From Deltaproteobacteria bacterium (GTDB lineage: Bacteria; Myxococcota_A; Polyangia; JAAYKL01), in the NCBI GenBank assembly GCA_016935665.1, contig JAFGQN010000173.1, positions 100,630-164,629 on the forward strand: a stretch of DNA of 64,000 nucleotides. Direction: 5' to 3'. The position numbers were made by a program, and so were the translations under genes. Under the pieces are notes generated by a model that was not told where the DNA came from, did not search any database, and was given only the letters and a program-made list of their open reading frames with translations. This document shows positions 8,611 to 16,905 of the stretch, piece by piece. How positions within the stretch are numbered: the first letter of the stretch is position 1; every line of letters begins with the position of its first letter.

Positions 8611-9591
8611 ATGATTTGCCGCATTTGGACAATACTTTACTTACTGCTGATTCCCGGGATAACCGGGTGTTCCCACTCCGGCAACGACACCAATTCGGAC
8701 CAACTCAGCAACATCTCTGACGGGGATGCAGATGCAGATACGGACGGCGACTCCGATGCAGACGGCGACTCCGATACGGACGGCGACTCCGATGCGGACG
8801 GCGACTCCGATGCGGACGGCGACTCCGATGCGGACGGCGACTCCGATGCGGACGGCGACTCCGATACGGACGGCGACTCCGACACAGATGGCGACAGCGA
8901 TGCGGACAACGACAGCGATACGGGAAATGATACCAGTGAGATGACACATCGATTTGACCACTATAAAATCATGCCCATTGGCGATTCCATTACCGAAACC
9001 ACTTGCTTTCCCAATCTGCTCCAGCAAAAACTCAAAGACGACGGTTTCTTCAACTTTACGTTTATCGGTTCCACCCTCAACAATCAGGCCTGTGACGGCG
9101 CATCTCATGTGCAGACCGAAGGTCACGGGGGATGGCTCGTCACCAGTCTGCTGCCCAAAGGCGCCAATGACGGCGCTGCGCAAGGCTGGATAAAGGATTC
9201 CGGTGTGAACGTGGCCCTCATCCATTTTGCCACCAACGATGTCTGGAGCAGCAAATCCAAGGACGAGATCCTTTTGGCCCACACCCTGCTGGTCAATCTG
9301 CTAAGGGAAGAAACCCCAAATGTGGTCATTTTTGTGGCGCAAATCATTCCCGTCAATCCCAGTGACTGCAGCCAGTGTCTTGGCAACACGCTGAGTTTCA
9401 ATGCCGCAGTTCCCGCCTGGGCCGACCAGATGAACACCAGTGAATCACCCGTGATTGTGGTGGATCAATTTACCGGATTTGATACCGCATCGCTAACCAG
9501 AGATGGCGTTCATCCCAATGTGGAAGGTGGAAAAGTGATGGCGCAAAAGTGGTATGACGCCATGCAGGTATTAAACATTCCGCATAAATGA
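8611..9591 (+). CDS. SGNH/GDSL hydrolase lipoprotein with Asp-rich repeat stalk
   Basis: 326 aa; 'caaggagg' precedes the ATG. A lipoprotein signal ('[10 protein letters not shown]') is followed by a stalk of about ten hexapeptides of the [12 protein letters not shown] type, then an SGNH hydrolase domain. Block I is 'MPIGDSITE' (nucleophile Ser about 124), block III-like 'HFATNDVW' (about 205), and block V '[10 protein letters not shown]' (catalytic Asp and His, about 298). Such enzymes remove acetyl or other acyl groups from polysaccharides; the substrate is unknown. The Asp-rich stalk could bind calcium and hold the domain away from the outer membrane. The stalk is coded by an 18-bp tandem array, so copy number should vary. 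Confidence 0.85.
   Translation: MICRIWTILYLLLIPGITGCSHSGNDTNSDQLSNISDGDADADTDGDSDADGDSDTDGDSDADGDSDADGDSDADGDSDADGDSDTDGDSDTDGDSDADNDSDTGNDTSEMTHRFDHYKIMPIGDSITETTCFPNLLQQKLKDDGFFNFTFIGSTLNNQACDGASHVQTEGHGGWLVTSLLPKGANDGAAQGWIKDSGVNVALIHFATNDVWSSKSKDEILLAHTLLVNLLREETPNVVIFVAQIIPVNPSDCSQCLGNTLSFNAAVPAWADQMNTSESPVIVVDQFTGFDTASLTRDGVHPNVEGGKVMAQKWYDAMQVLNIPHK
8743..8930. repeat. 18-bp coding tandem repeat
   Basis: About ten copies of a unit close to 'gcggacggcgactccgat', with variation mainly at one codon (gat gcg versus gat acg). The unit is a multiple of three, so gain or loss of copies keeps the reading frame. Near the end the units diverge ('gacagcgatgcggacaac'). The array encodes the stalk of the SGNH hydrolase. 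Confidence 0.9.
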
Positions 9592-9608
9592 TTTTTAAAA
9601 TCGATTGG

Positions 9609-11654
9609 TTACATGGGTGTTGTCTGGTTCGATGCGCCCTCTTTGCGCGCCAGTTTTGACGCCGCTTTGGGAGCAACAGTTCCGGACAGATACAGCTGAT
9701 ACTCCCATCGCTGAATCAGTTTCTGTCCACGCCGCTTTAATTCGACGCCACGTATATCGCCGGTAAACCAGGTGGACCTGTTGGTCCGGGCATCGGTAAT
9801 CTGATTCTTTTGGGTGTCATATATCAGCCGCCCTTCGGCGACGGAATACGTCCCAATCCGAGTGGGATAAACGAGACTGCCAATATACTGGAACAGACGT
9901 CGATGGGGCAGAGGACGCACCTTTGGAGCAGGTATGGCCGGTTCCGTCAGCATCTGACGCAATAGTCCGCGTACGTGATGATGCGAGAGGACGTCCGGGA
10001 CATCAATGGGCGAATGAACAATCACCATCGACAGATGGGTCATCACATCATTTATAGCAATCCCGTGCCCGATGGTATTCCCGTCGTCGTACAGGGATTC
10101 GCCATGATCACTCATAAAAATCACAATGGTGTCGTCGGCCAGCCCGTGGGCCTCAAGGGACGCCATCAATCGACCGGCGGCCGTATCCACATGGTGCACC
10201 TGGTCGAAGTACGAGCGGACCACCGCCTCTCTATTTTCGGGACGAATCTCGCTGGTGCGTATGTACCGCTCGCAAAAAACCGGTGAATTGACCTGTTTGT
10301 AGGGAAAATGGGGATCCACAAAAAAGGTGAACATAAAAAACGGCTTTTGCACCTCCGAAGAACGGGCGCGCTCGTCCAGATAGCGGTCGATGCGGTCCAC
10401 CAGCAGCCTCGCCGGTGTCGAATTGAAACCCCTGGCGCGAGCTTCGTCAAAGGAGGGGTCGAACACCACATCGCCCTGCATGAATTTATCAAACTTCTCC
10501 TCTTTAAGATCGTATCCGCTAAATACCGCTATTTCATAGCCGTTGCGCCTGAAGTCGTCGAACAAAGTGGTGCCCACGGTGTGAAATCCGCCAAACGCCA
10601 GCTGCTTCACGCTGCTGATGGTATACCCCTGCGATGCAAATGCATGTTGCGGGGCAAGTGCGCCGTTCGCAATCATCCGTCGAAAAGAAGGGGTCACCGC
10701 CTGTCCATCTATCTTCTTTTTAAGTGAATCAAAGCGTACGCTCTCCATCAATACCACCAGAACATTGGGGTGTCGCTCAAAGCTGACTTCCGGATACAGG
10801 ACCCTGGCGATTCCACTGTCTTCCGCCAAGGCATCGAACATATTAAAATGCAGGTCGCCGCCCAGCAGATTTTCGTCGATACCGTCGTCTGGAATATCTA
10901 TCGCAAATGGCCTGCACCGCTTGTCGAACGGGCGCGTATCTGCCGGCAAATCAAAATATCCCCATCCATCGCCATCAAAATCCGTGGCCACGGAAACCAG
11001 CCGGGAGAAAGGATATCCCACAGAAGTGCGCGTAATTTGAGTCATGGCGCCAGGCCAGCGATGCAAAAAAACGGTCACCATCAAAACGGCTGCAATCGTG
11101 GAAACGGCGAGAATCGCGCCAAACCAGCGGGATTGATTGGACTGGCGAACTGTGCGCTTCATCAAACGACCCGCCAGCAGGCACGCCCCTGCGCACAACG
11201 CCACCAGCAGTGCACATCCCACGACCACCGCCACAATATCATTTCGGTACCATCGCCACAGGCTGAGTATCATTTGCCCCGACGACTCCACAGACGCCGC
11301 CGCTGCCTCCAGCGAAAACTGATGTCCCCATACTTCGGCAATCCGTACACGGATGAACGTGTCAACAGCCACCAACCCCAGCCATGCTGCGGATGCCACG
11401 ATAATCCGCTTCAGGGAATGGATGCCAAAAAGTCCAAGAATGTTGGTCCACAGCCACATCCACACGCTGACCATCGAGAGGGCAAAGGTAAATACCATCA
11501 GGCTAAATCCGACTTTGGACCACAGGTCCAAAAAAAGCGCTGGCCGAAGCCATGCACTTTCAAACAGCGGCTGTGCAAGTTGAAGGCTCCAGATAGAAAG
11601 ACCTGAGGTAACCAGTGAGAGTAAGAAAGTAACAGCGAGCAGTGTCTTTTTCAA
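9609..11654 (-). CDS. Membrane alkaline-phosphatase-superfamily enzyme (sulfatase/LTA-synthase/EptA-like)
   Basis: 681 aa. The start is a TTG at 11654 with 'aaaggag' at normal spacing. Five membrane helices are visible before residue 200, followed by a large extracytoplasmic domain of the sulfatase/alkaline phosphatase fold: 'NVLVVLMESVRFDSL' (metal site), 'FASQGYTISSVKQLAFGG' (likely Ser/Thr nucleophile region), 'FFVDPHFPYKQ', and 'SDHGESLYDDG' with 'GHG' (about 515-530). The sulfatase CxPxR formylglycine motif is absent, so true sulfatase activity is unlikely. The layout fits phosphoglycerol or phosphoethanolamine transferases acting on envelope polymers. It is convergent with the SGNH hydrolase gene, 17 bp apart. 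Confidence 0.75.
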   Translation of the reverse strand: MKKTLLAVTFLLSLVTSGLSIWSLQLAQPLFESAWLRPALFLDLWSKVGFSLMVFTFALSMVSVWMWLWTNILGLFGIHSLKRIIVASAAWLGLVAVDTFIRVRIAEVWGHQFSLEAAAASVESSGQMILSLWRWYRNDIVAVVVGCALLVALCAGACLLAGRLMKRTVRQSNQSRWFGAILAVSTIAAVLMVTVFLHRWPGAMTQITRTSVGYPFSRLVSVATDFDGDGWGYFDLPADTRPFDKRCRPFAIDIPDDGIDENLLGGDLHFNMFDALAEDSGIARVLYPEVSFERHPNVLVVLMESVRFDSLKKKIDGQAVTPSFRRMIANGALAPQHAFASQGYTISSVKQLAFGGFHTVGTTLFDDFRRNGYEIAVFSGYDLKEEKFDKFMQGDVVFDPSFDEARARGFNSTPARLLVDRIDRYLDERARSSEVQKPFFMFTFFVDPHFPYKQVNSPVFCERYIRTSEIRPENREAVVRSYFDQVHHVDTAAGRLMASLEAHGLADDTIVIFMSDHGESLYDDGNTIGHGIAINDVMTHLSMVIVHSPIDVPDVLSHHHVRGLLRQMLTEPAIPAPKVRPLPHRRLFQYIGSLVYPTRIGTYSVAEGRLIYDTQKNQITDARTNRSTWFTGDIRGVELKRRGQKLIQRWEYQLYLSGTVAPKAASKLARKEGASNQTTPM

Positions 11655-12096
11655 AACAATCGCTCCTTTTAAGCAGCGTACAAAATTGTGGTATTTCTCC
11701 GGAATGTCCGATTTCCTCTGCCCAATTCACAAAGGGACCCGGCCCCCAACTGAATTCCGAAGCGTCGATACCATCCCTTTTACATAGATGTGAAATTTTA
11801 GCAACATCACTTTGAAAGTCGTCAAATGCAATCCAAATTGTACGGACCATGGCGCCCCCCACACATTCGCGTTACTTCCAGGAATGAATGGCAACGCAAA
11901 TTCCATATCGACACCCTCTATGCCCACCCGAACGACAACCATGAGCGTCGACTGCCTTCCGGTTGCCTGCTTAATTTTCGGTGTATATTTTCGGCTTTGA
12001 TGGTAAAAGCAATCCCCATTTGCGACGGTATCGTGAAATTCAAGGCATCAAATGAATTAATATAATGACAATCAACATTTTTTAGATAGTGACCCT
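11655..12096. other. Intergenic region, no supported gene
   Basis: A 440-bp gap between two divergent genes. Two short minus-strand ORFs exist (11727-11942 and one overlapping the phosphatase gene start), but neither has a ribosome site or a recognisable motif and the codon use looks random. The region must hold promoters for both flanking genes. The last 80 bases before the methyltransferase are AT-rich. Confidence 0.4.
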
Positions 12097-12846
12097 ATGA
12101 TTAACTTGAACAACAAGACGGCATACACAAAAAAGTTCAGCAACCATCTGAAAACCAAAAATCTCACCAAAGATGACGCCGCCAAAATGCATATTGGCGC
12201 CCTGCAGGGTTTCGATCGAATTGGTTACATTGGCGCTGAACTTATTAAAAGACACCTCATCAGGGAGGACGGCGGATTTCTGATAGATGTGGGCTGTGGC
12301 AGTGGTCGGATGGCATCCTATCTTTCGGATTGGAAAGAGTTGAAGTATCTGGGGACAGACGTGGTGAAAAAAATTCTCAGATACGCAAAGCAGCGTGCCA
12401 ACCGACCCGACTGGGAGTTCAAAGAGATTCACAGTTTTGAAATTCCCGCTGAAAATAATTCTGCCGATGCGGTCTGTTTTTTTTCGGTATTGACGCATTT
12501 ACTGCACGAACAGTCTTTCCTGTATCTTCAGGAAGCGCAGCGCGTGATTCGTCCCGGGGGTAAAATTGGTTTTTCATTTCTTGAATTTACCGATCGTATC
12601 CATCAACGGCAGTTTCGAGAGCTGGTGAGAACTGCAAAAAGCAGAGACGTCCTAAGCATCTTCTTTGACCGACCCGCCATCCAATTCTGGGCAAAGGAAC
12701 TGGGGCTTGAAATCGTCACCATACTCGATGGCAGTAAACCCATGTTTCACCTGGATTCAGAGGTTGCTTTAAAAGACGGCAGCACCATCAGTGGTGGACT
12801 TGCATTGGGTCAATCGTTTTGTGTCCTTGAAAAAAAGGCCCTTTAG
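12097..12846 (+). CDS. Class I SAM-dependent methyltransferase
   Basis: 249 aa. The SAM-binding motif I is 'LIDVGCGSGRMASYL' near residue 61. An acidic residue follows at 'LGTDVV', motif IV-like sequence is 'ADAVCFFSVLTHLL', and the post-motif 'VIRPGGKIGFSFLEF' is typical of Methyltransf_11/25 enzymes. The substrate is not indicated. The start lacks a clear ribosome site, so it could lie a few codons downstream. It stands alone, followed by a palindrome and decayed sequence. Confidence 0.8.
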   Translation: MINLNNKTAYTKKFSNHLKTKNLTKDDAAKMHIGALQGFDRIGYIGAELIKRHLIREDGGFLIDVGCGSGRMASYLSDWKELKYLGTDVVKKILRYAKQRANRPDWEFKEIHSFEIPAENNSADAVCFFSVLTHLLHEQSFLYLQEAQRVIRPGGKIGFSFLEFTDRIHQRQFRELVRTAKSRDVLSIFFDRPAIQFWAKELGLEIVTILDGSKPMFHLDSEVALKDGSTISGGLALGQSFCVLEKKAL

Positions 12847-12857
12847 GTCCCCCTTTT

Positions 12858-12899
12858 CACCCCTTTCAAGTCGGCTATAGAGAAGGGTTGAAAAGGGTG
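12858..12899. other. Long inverted repeat after the methyltransferase gene
   Basis: CACCCCTTTCAA (12858-12869) pairs with TTGAAAAGGGTG (12888-12899) with one mismatch, around an 18-base loop. No U-tract follows, so it is not a standard terminator. It might be an mRNA 3'-end stabiliser or part of a repeat. Confidence 0.45.
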
Positions 12900-13159
12900 G
12901 TCCTCCGCTTGCAAGCCCGCGTTCGCAGACAGGAAAACCGCCCTCCCGGCATAAAAAGTTCCCATAAATGCAGCAGCTGCGCGTGTAAGTGCAAATAGTG
13001 TCCTGGCAAGACAAAAGATAAATAAATTTTTCCAGACTGAAGCGCTGATTTAAGGAATCCAGACTGACGAAATGCTTATTTTTTGCACCGTTACAGAAAG
13101 TTCACCCCACTGGCAGCGCCACGTCAAAGCGCAAGTGCAACGAGTTTGGTCCAGCCCTC

Positions 13160-13345
13160 AGAAGGCGCTGTGAACGGGTGCTGCAAAATACACATGATGC
13201 ACAGGATATTGTGCATGAGCTCTTTTTTGGATATTTGAAACAAAAAACGGGGCGACCTGGATTTCCCATACCTGTACGCTGGGGCCACCAACTGTTGCAT
13301 TTCCCTGCTGAGAAAACAAAACCGTCACTGGGATTTACCTGAGCG
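13160..13345 (+). pseudogene. ECF sigma factor remnant (frameshifted)
   Basis: Not in the ORF track. From 13160 the plus strand reads 'RRCERVLQNTHDAQDIVHEL' then 'FFGYLK', which matches ECF sigma region 2.1-2.2 (family form RxxRxxG..eDAeDlvQEvFl). After a frameshift near 13290 it continues 'LYAGATNCCISLLRKQNR', matching the region 2.3-2.4 block 'WLYrIATNxcLdxLRrrrR'. Region 4 is not found. This is a dead sigma factor gene in a 1.1-kb stretch without intact genes. An intact ECF sigma gene is at 62003-62605, so the genome uses this class. Confidence 0.55.
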
Positions 13346-13518
13346 CCGAGACATTATGGTGTGCGTTTCCACCGGCAACGACATCCCACTCGAAATCGAA
13401 TCCGGGAACAGGGCATTTCTGCACTGCCTGAAAGCACCGTTTGTATTTTGCGGAAACGTGAGGAATTTTGACCACAACCCACAACAACAAATCGAAACGT
13501 AACCCGCCTAAAAAACCG

Positions 13519-13541
13519 GCGGCGATGGGCGCCGCTTCTTT
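13519..13541 (+). terminator. Possible terminator hairpin in decayed region
   Basis: GCGGCG and CGCCGC flank a 5-base loop, followed by 'ttcttt'. The T-tract is short and interrupted, so this is weak. It could have served the decayed plus-strand gene upstream. Confidence 0.3.
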
Positions 13542-13619
13542 GGCGTTTGCTGAGATGGTTACGCTTCACTCATGCGCGAAGAGTCGTAAAAGTCCGGTTA
13601 GAATCAGATGCACATTGCT

Positions 13620-13796
13620 TTACTTTATCTGAGGAGGCCGCACTTTGAGCACAGCATTTTCCACATCTAAATTCATCGCCAATGGCCAGGGAAATTGAGC
13701 CGCAATTACTTTTACCTCTCCGGCATCCAGCTCGTCTGTATGCCCTCCAGAATTTATCTTAACTCGATTTGAAATGAACGCTAGCCGAAGTTTCAT
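13620..13796 (-). CDS. 58-codon ORF, possibly a fragment of a decayed gene
   Basis: Below the ORF-track cut-off. The minus-strand ATG at 13796 opens a frame beginning MKLRLAFISNRVKI, with 'AQFPWPLAMNLDVENAVLKV' near the end and a stop at 13620. The composition looks protein-like, with alternating beta-type residues. There is no ribosome site: the ATG directly follows a run of A. A minus-strand frame just upstream (ending 'LFLKLSFDD' at 13802) would join it after a frameshift in that A-run, so the two may be halves of one broken gene. I do not recognise the family. Confidence 0.35.
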   Translation of the reverse strand: MKLRLAFISNRVKINSGGHTDELDAGEVKVIAAQFPWPLAMNLDVENAVLKVRPPQIK

Positions 13797-13997
13797 TTTT
13801 TTTAATCGTCAAATGATAATTTCAAGAACAAATCACTTCTTCTGTCTGTGCTCACCGTAAATAATTCGATTGAATGACATGCGCAGGCACGCTCAAATGA
13901 CGATTGCGTCGTCTGACAAAAGCTGAAATTCCTCTCCAGATACATTTTTTTTAAGGGAAAATTCGTTCCACTGAACTCGCGGTCGATGTGTTGCCCA

Positions 13998-16697
13998 TCA
14001 ATATTCGAACTTGAAGCCGATGCTGGGGAAAAGGGGCATGCCGTTGAAGAAGACGCGTTCGGAGTAATCGTAGTTGTACGAGTAGCCTTCGGGGTTTTTG
14101 CGGTTGTAGACGTTTTGAATGTCGAGATAAATCGATGTTTTGGTGTATTTGCCCATCCAGGTTTTGTCGATGCGGACATCCAGCTGATGGAATGGAGGCA
14201 TGCGATCACTGTTGTTGGCGCCGAACATGGGCCAGTAGCTATCGGTGTCCGCATTGTAGAAAGTGCCATTAACGGGTGTCTCCGGATTACCGGTCACCAG
14301 TCTGAACCGAACGCCCGCTTCCCAGCCGCGGCCCAGCACCATACTGGCCACAATAGTGAGAATATGCGTCTGGTCGTAATCAAACGGCCTGCGGGTATCT
14401 CCGGGATGATCGATGCGGGTGGATTGCATGAACGTGTAGGAAATCCAGCCGAAGAAGCGATCGGTGGGCTGATGTTTCAACAAAAACTCCAGACCATAGA
14501 CAGTGCCCTTGCCATCGTTGACATATTTGGGGGAGTCTTCCTCCTGAGCCAGCACCTGCGTGGATGACGTTTGTCCGGAAACCACCATATCCCACAGTTG
14601 TTTGTAAAAACCCTCGATGCTCAGGTTGAGCATGGGAGTGATCTGCTGTTCCACCCCGAGACTGTAGTGCATGGCCTTGATGGTTTTCAGATTGGGATTG
14701 CCAAAGTCTTTGTCGCTCATGGCCTGGTTGGGCGCCTGGTTAAACAGTCCCACGCCGCCTTTGACAACAGTGTTTCGAAACAGTTGATGACGCACCACCA
14801 GCCGGGGGTCCAGTGCAAATCGTTTAATCTGGTCGAACCATCCAAGACGCGCGCCTGGCAGAATGCGCAGGCCCTTGATGGGCATTATTTCCAGTTCCGT
14901 GTATACCGCCGGCCACCAGAACCACCCGTCTCCTTTGGAGGAGGTGGGCTCACTGTTATCGAGCGGATCGGTATTTTCGCCTTCCACCGGCGGGCCTATG
15001 GCGGCCAGCACTTCCCAGAAGGTCCAGTAGGCCTGAATGTCCACCCCGGTGCGGGAAATCAGTTTGTCAGTCAGTTTTATTTCCAGTTCGTCCCGGAAAA
15101 AGAGCGGAATCGCCGACTGTTCCCATTTGAACTGACCCCCGAAATCGCTTTGTGAAAACCAGTATCCCGAGCCCAGGGTGATTTCATGAGACACTTTTGG
15201 CGAAAACGTTCGGCGATAGCGCACCTGCGCCTGGTGGAACGACGTGCGGAAATTCATGCCCCCCGAAAACGTGGGATCGCCGGCGATTTGATTGCCAAAC
15301 AGAAAAACAACTTTGTCATCCGATCCGAAAATAAAAAACCGCAGATTTCGCTTTTTGCCCGGATGATAATCCGCCACCAGCTGGTAGTCGTAATAACGAG
15401 GCGCCACCGTGAATTGAAACCCGCCATCCTGTGGCATCACCGCGTTGATAATGGCGTCCACATAACTGCGCCTGCCGGAAACGGCGATGGACCAATTGTC
15501 GGAAAGAGGTGTTTCAATAAGCGCGGAAACATCCCACAAATCGGCGTCGATATACCCGTGGAATCGGTCGGTCTCCGGCGTTTTGGGATACACATCGACA
15601 ATTCCCCCAGTGGCGCTGCCGTAACGAACAGAATAGTTGCCAGGGTAAAAATCGATGCGCTCCAGCAAATCCGAATTGATAATCGAGGTGAGACCGCCGA
15701 AGTGATACAACAGGGGAATGGGCAGCGTATCAAAAAAGTATGCAGAATCCTCCGGTGCACTGCCGCGAACCAGCAAATCACCACTGAAGCCTGGGGCCCT
15801 GGCCATGCCCGGCAGATTCTGTACTGAACGCAGGGCATCGCCACCGGTGCCGGGAATGCGCGTGATCTCCCGACGGGTAATCTCCCGACGCGTTACTTCC
15901 CTTGGGGGCTTGCGACCCCGGACCACGGTTTCAAATTCCTGCAACTCCAGTTCCAGCCGATAAATGACTTCCCGTGTTTCTCCGCTTTCGAGGTCTTCTT
16001 CGATGCTGAGGGGCTTGTACCCCGCGGCCACAATATCAACCTGCCAGAGGCCCGGCGAAAGAGACGGCAGCGAAAAACCACCTTCTGCATCCAGCTGTAC
16101 CGTGAGCAGGGCCGCATTTGTGTCGTCTACCGCTGAACCTGTGTCGATTTCGCCACTCCCGTCAATCTCCATGGCCGCATCCAGACGCACGGCCGTGAGC
16201 GTCCCGGCGCCGATCCCCTTGCCATCCATGTCGGCGACTTTTCCCAACAGTGATGCAGGCTCGGGCGGCGGCGGGGTGGTGTCGGTGTCGGCTTCCGGCG
16301 AGGCGGGCGCTTCCTGAATAAAAAACGTGTAACGATACAGAACTTTGGACGGTATGGGGGTATCCCCTTTTAACGCCGGCTCGAAAATAAACTGGTACAT
16401 GGCATCTTCGGCGGCTTCATCAAAGCCCTTGCCAGCGGGCTCCGTAATATTCACCTGGGTCACCACGCCGGTTTCGTCGATACTCAGTTCCGCCAGCACT
16501 ACAGCTTCCACACCGGCAGCAAATGCGTCGGCAGGGTACTCCGCCTGCACATATCCCACCAGTTTGGGAGGTATCAACGGCACTTTGTTCGAAGGTGACG
16601 CGGCGTCAGTAGAGGAATTCTGAGCACTGGCTGGGGTCGCTTTTACGACAAGCGCACAGACCGAGATGGCTAAAATGAACAAAAGTCTCAATTTCAT
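13998..16697 (-). CDS. TonB_C / carboxypeptidase-regulatory / TonB-dependent receptor fusion
   Basis: 899 aa from the ATG at 16697, chosen because a signal peptide starts there ('MKLRLLFILAISVCALVV', cleavage about 26). Domains in order: a TonB C-terminal-type domain (about 37-125; 'EYPADAFAAGVEAVVLAEL', 'FEPALKGDTPIPSKV'), a CarboxypepD_reg-like beta-sandwich (about 150-245), a plug domain (about 290-400; 'GDLLVRGSAPEDSAYFFD'), then a 22-strand-type barrel to the end ('IGFKFEY', terminal aromatic as in outer-membrane proteins). The TonB_C module normally sits on the energy transducer; having it at the N-terminus of the receptor is a fusion known from myxobacteria-like genomes. The ligand is unknown. 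It diverges from the Ser/Thr kinase. Confidence 0.85.
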   Translation of the reverse strand: MKLRLLFILAISVCALVVKATPASAQNSSTDAASPSNKVPLIPPKLVGYVQAEYPADAFAAGVEAVVLAELSIDETGVVTQVNITEPAGKGFDEAAEDAMYQFIFEPALKGDTPIPSKVLYRYTFFIQEAPASPEADTDTTPPPPEPASLLGKVADMDGKGIGAGTLTAVRLDAAMEIDGSGEIDTGSAVDDTNAALLTVQLDAEGGFSLPSLSPGLWQVDIVAAGYKPLSIEEDLESGETREVIYRLELELQEFETVVRGRKPPREVTRREITRREITRIPGTGGDALRSVQNLPGMARAPGFSGDLLVRGSAPEDSAYFFDTLPIPLLYHFGGLTSIINSDLLERIDFYPGNYSVRYGSATGGIVDVYPKTPETDRFHGYIDADLWDVSALIETPLSDNWSIAVSGRRSYVDAIINAVMPQDGGFQFTVAPRYYDYQLVADYHPGKKRNLRFFIFGSDDKVVFLFGNQIAGDPTFSGGMNFRTSFHQAQVRYRRTFSPKVSHEITLGSGYWFSQSDFGGQFKWEQSAIPLFFRDELEIKLTDKLISRTGVDIQAYWTFWEVLAAIGPPVEGENTDPLDNSEPTSSKGDGWFWWPAVYTELEIMPIKGLRILPGARLGWFDQIKRFALDPRLVVRHQLFRNTVVKGGVGLFNQAPNQAMSDKDFGNPNLKTIKAMHYSLGVEQQITPMLNLSIEGFYKQLWDMVVSGQTSSTQVLAQEEDSPKYVNDGKGTVYGLEFLLKHQPTDRFFGWISYTFMQSTRIDHPGDTRRPFDYDQTHILTIVASMVLGRGWEAGVRFRLVTGNPETPVNGTFYNADTDSYWPMFGANNSDRMPPFHQLDVRIDKTWMGKYTKTSIYLDIQNVYNRKNPEGYSYNYDYSERVFFNGMPLFPSIGFKFEY

Positions 16698-16905
16698 GGG
16701 GCATTCATAACATGATTCAAAAAGTTGATCGATAACAACGTTGTCCAAAACAACCCAGTGAATGTAAAATTTGTCTATTCGCGATAAATCGGTTTTTACT
16801 TTATCAAGGGCGGCATTTTTGGGAATTGCGCAAAAATGGATTTGTTTGGAAAGGTGCTTTGCGCCATTTGCACCAGGGCACCAATTGAGTAGACTGGATA
16901 ATACC

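Noticed and set aside
8641-9282. 213-aa minus-strand ORF with 'RIGVAV' repeats
   Set aside because: It is the reverse reading of the SGNH hydrolase repeat, which naturally stays open on other frames.
10770-11606. 278-aa plus-strand ORF
   Set aside because: It lies opposite the membrane phosphatase-superfamily gene and has His/Gln/Arg-rich random composition.
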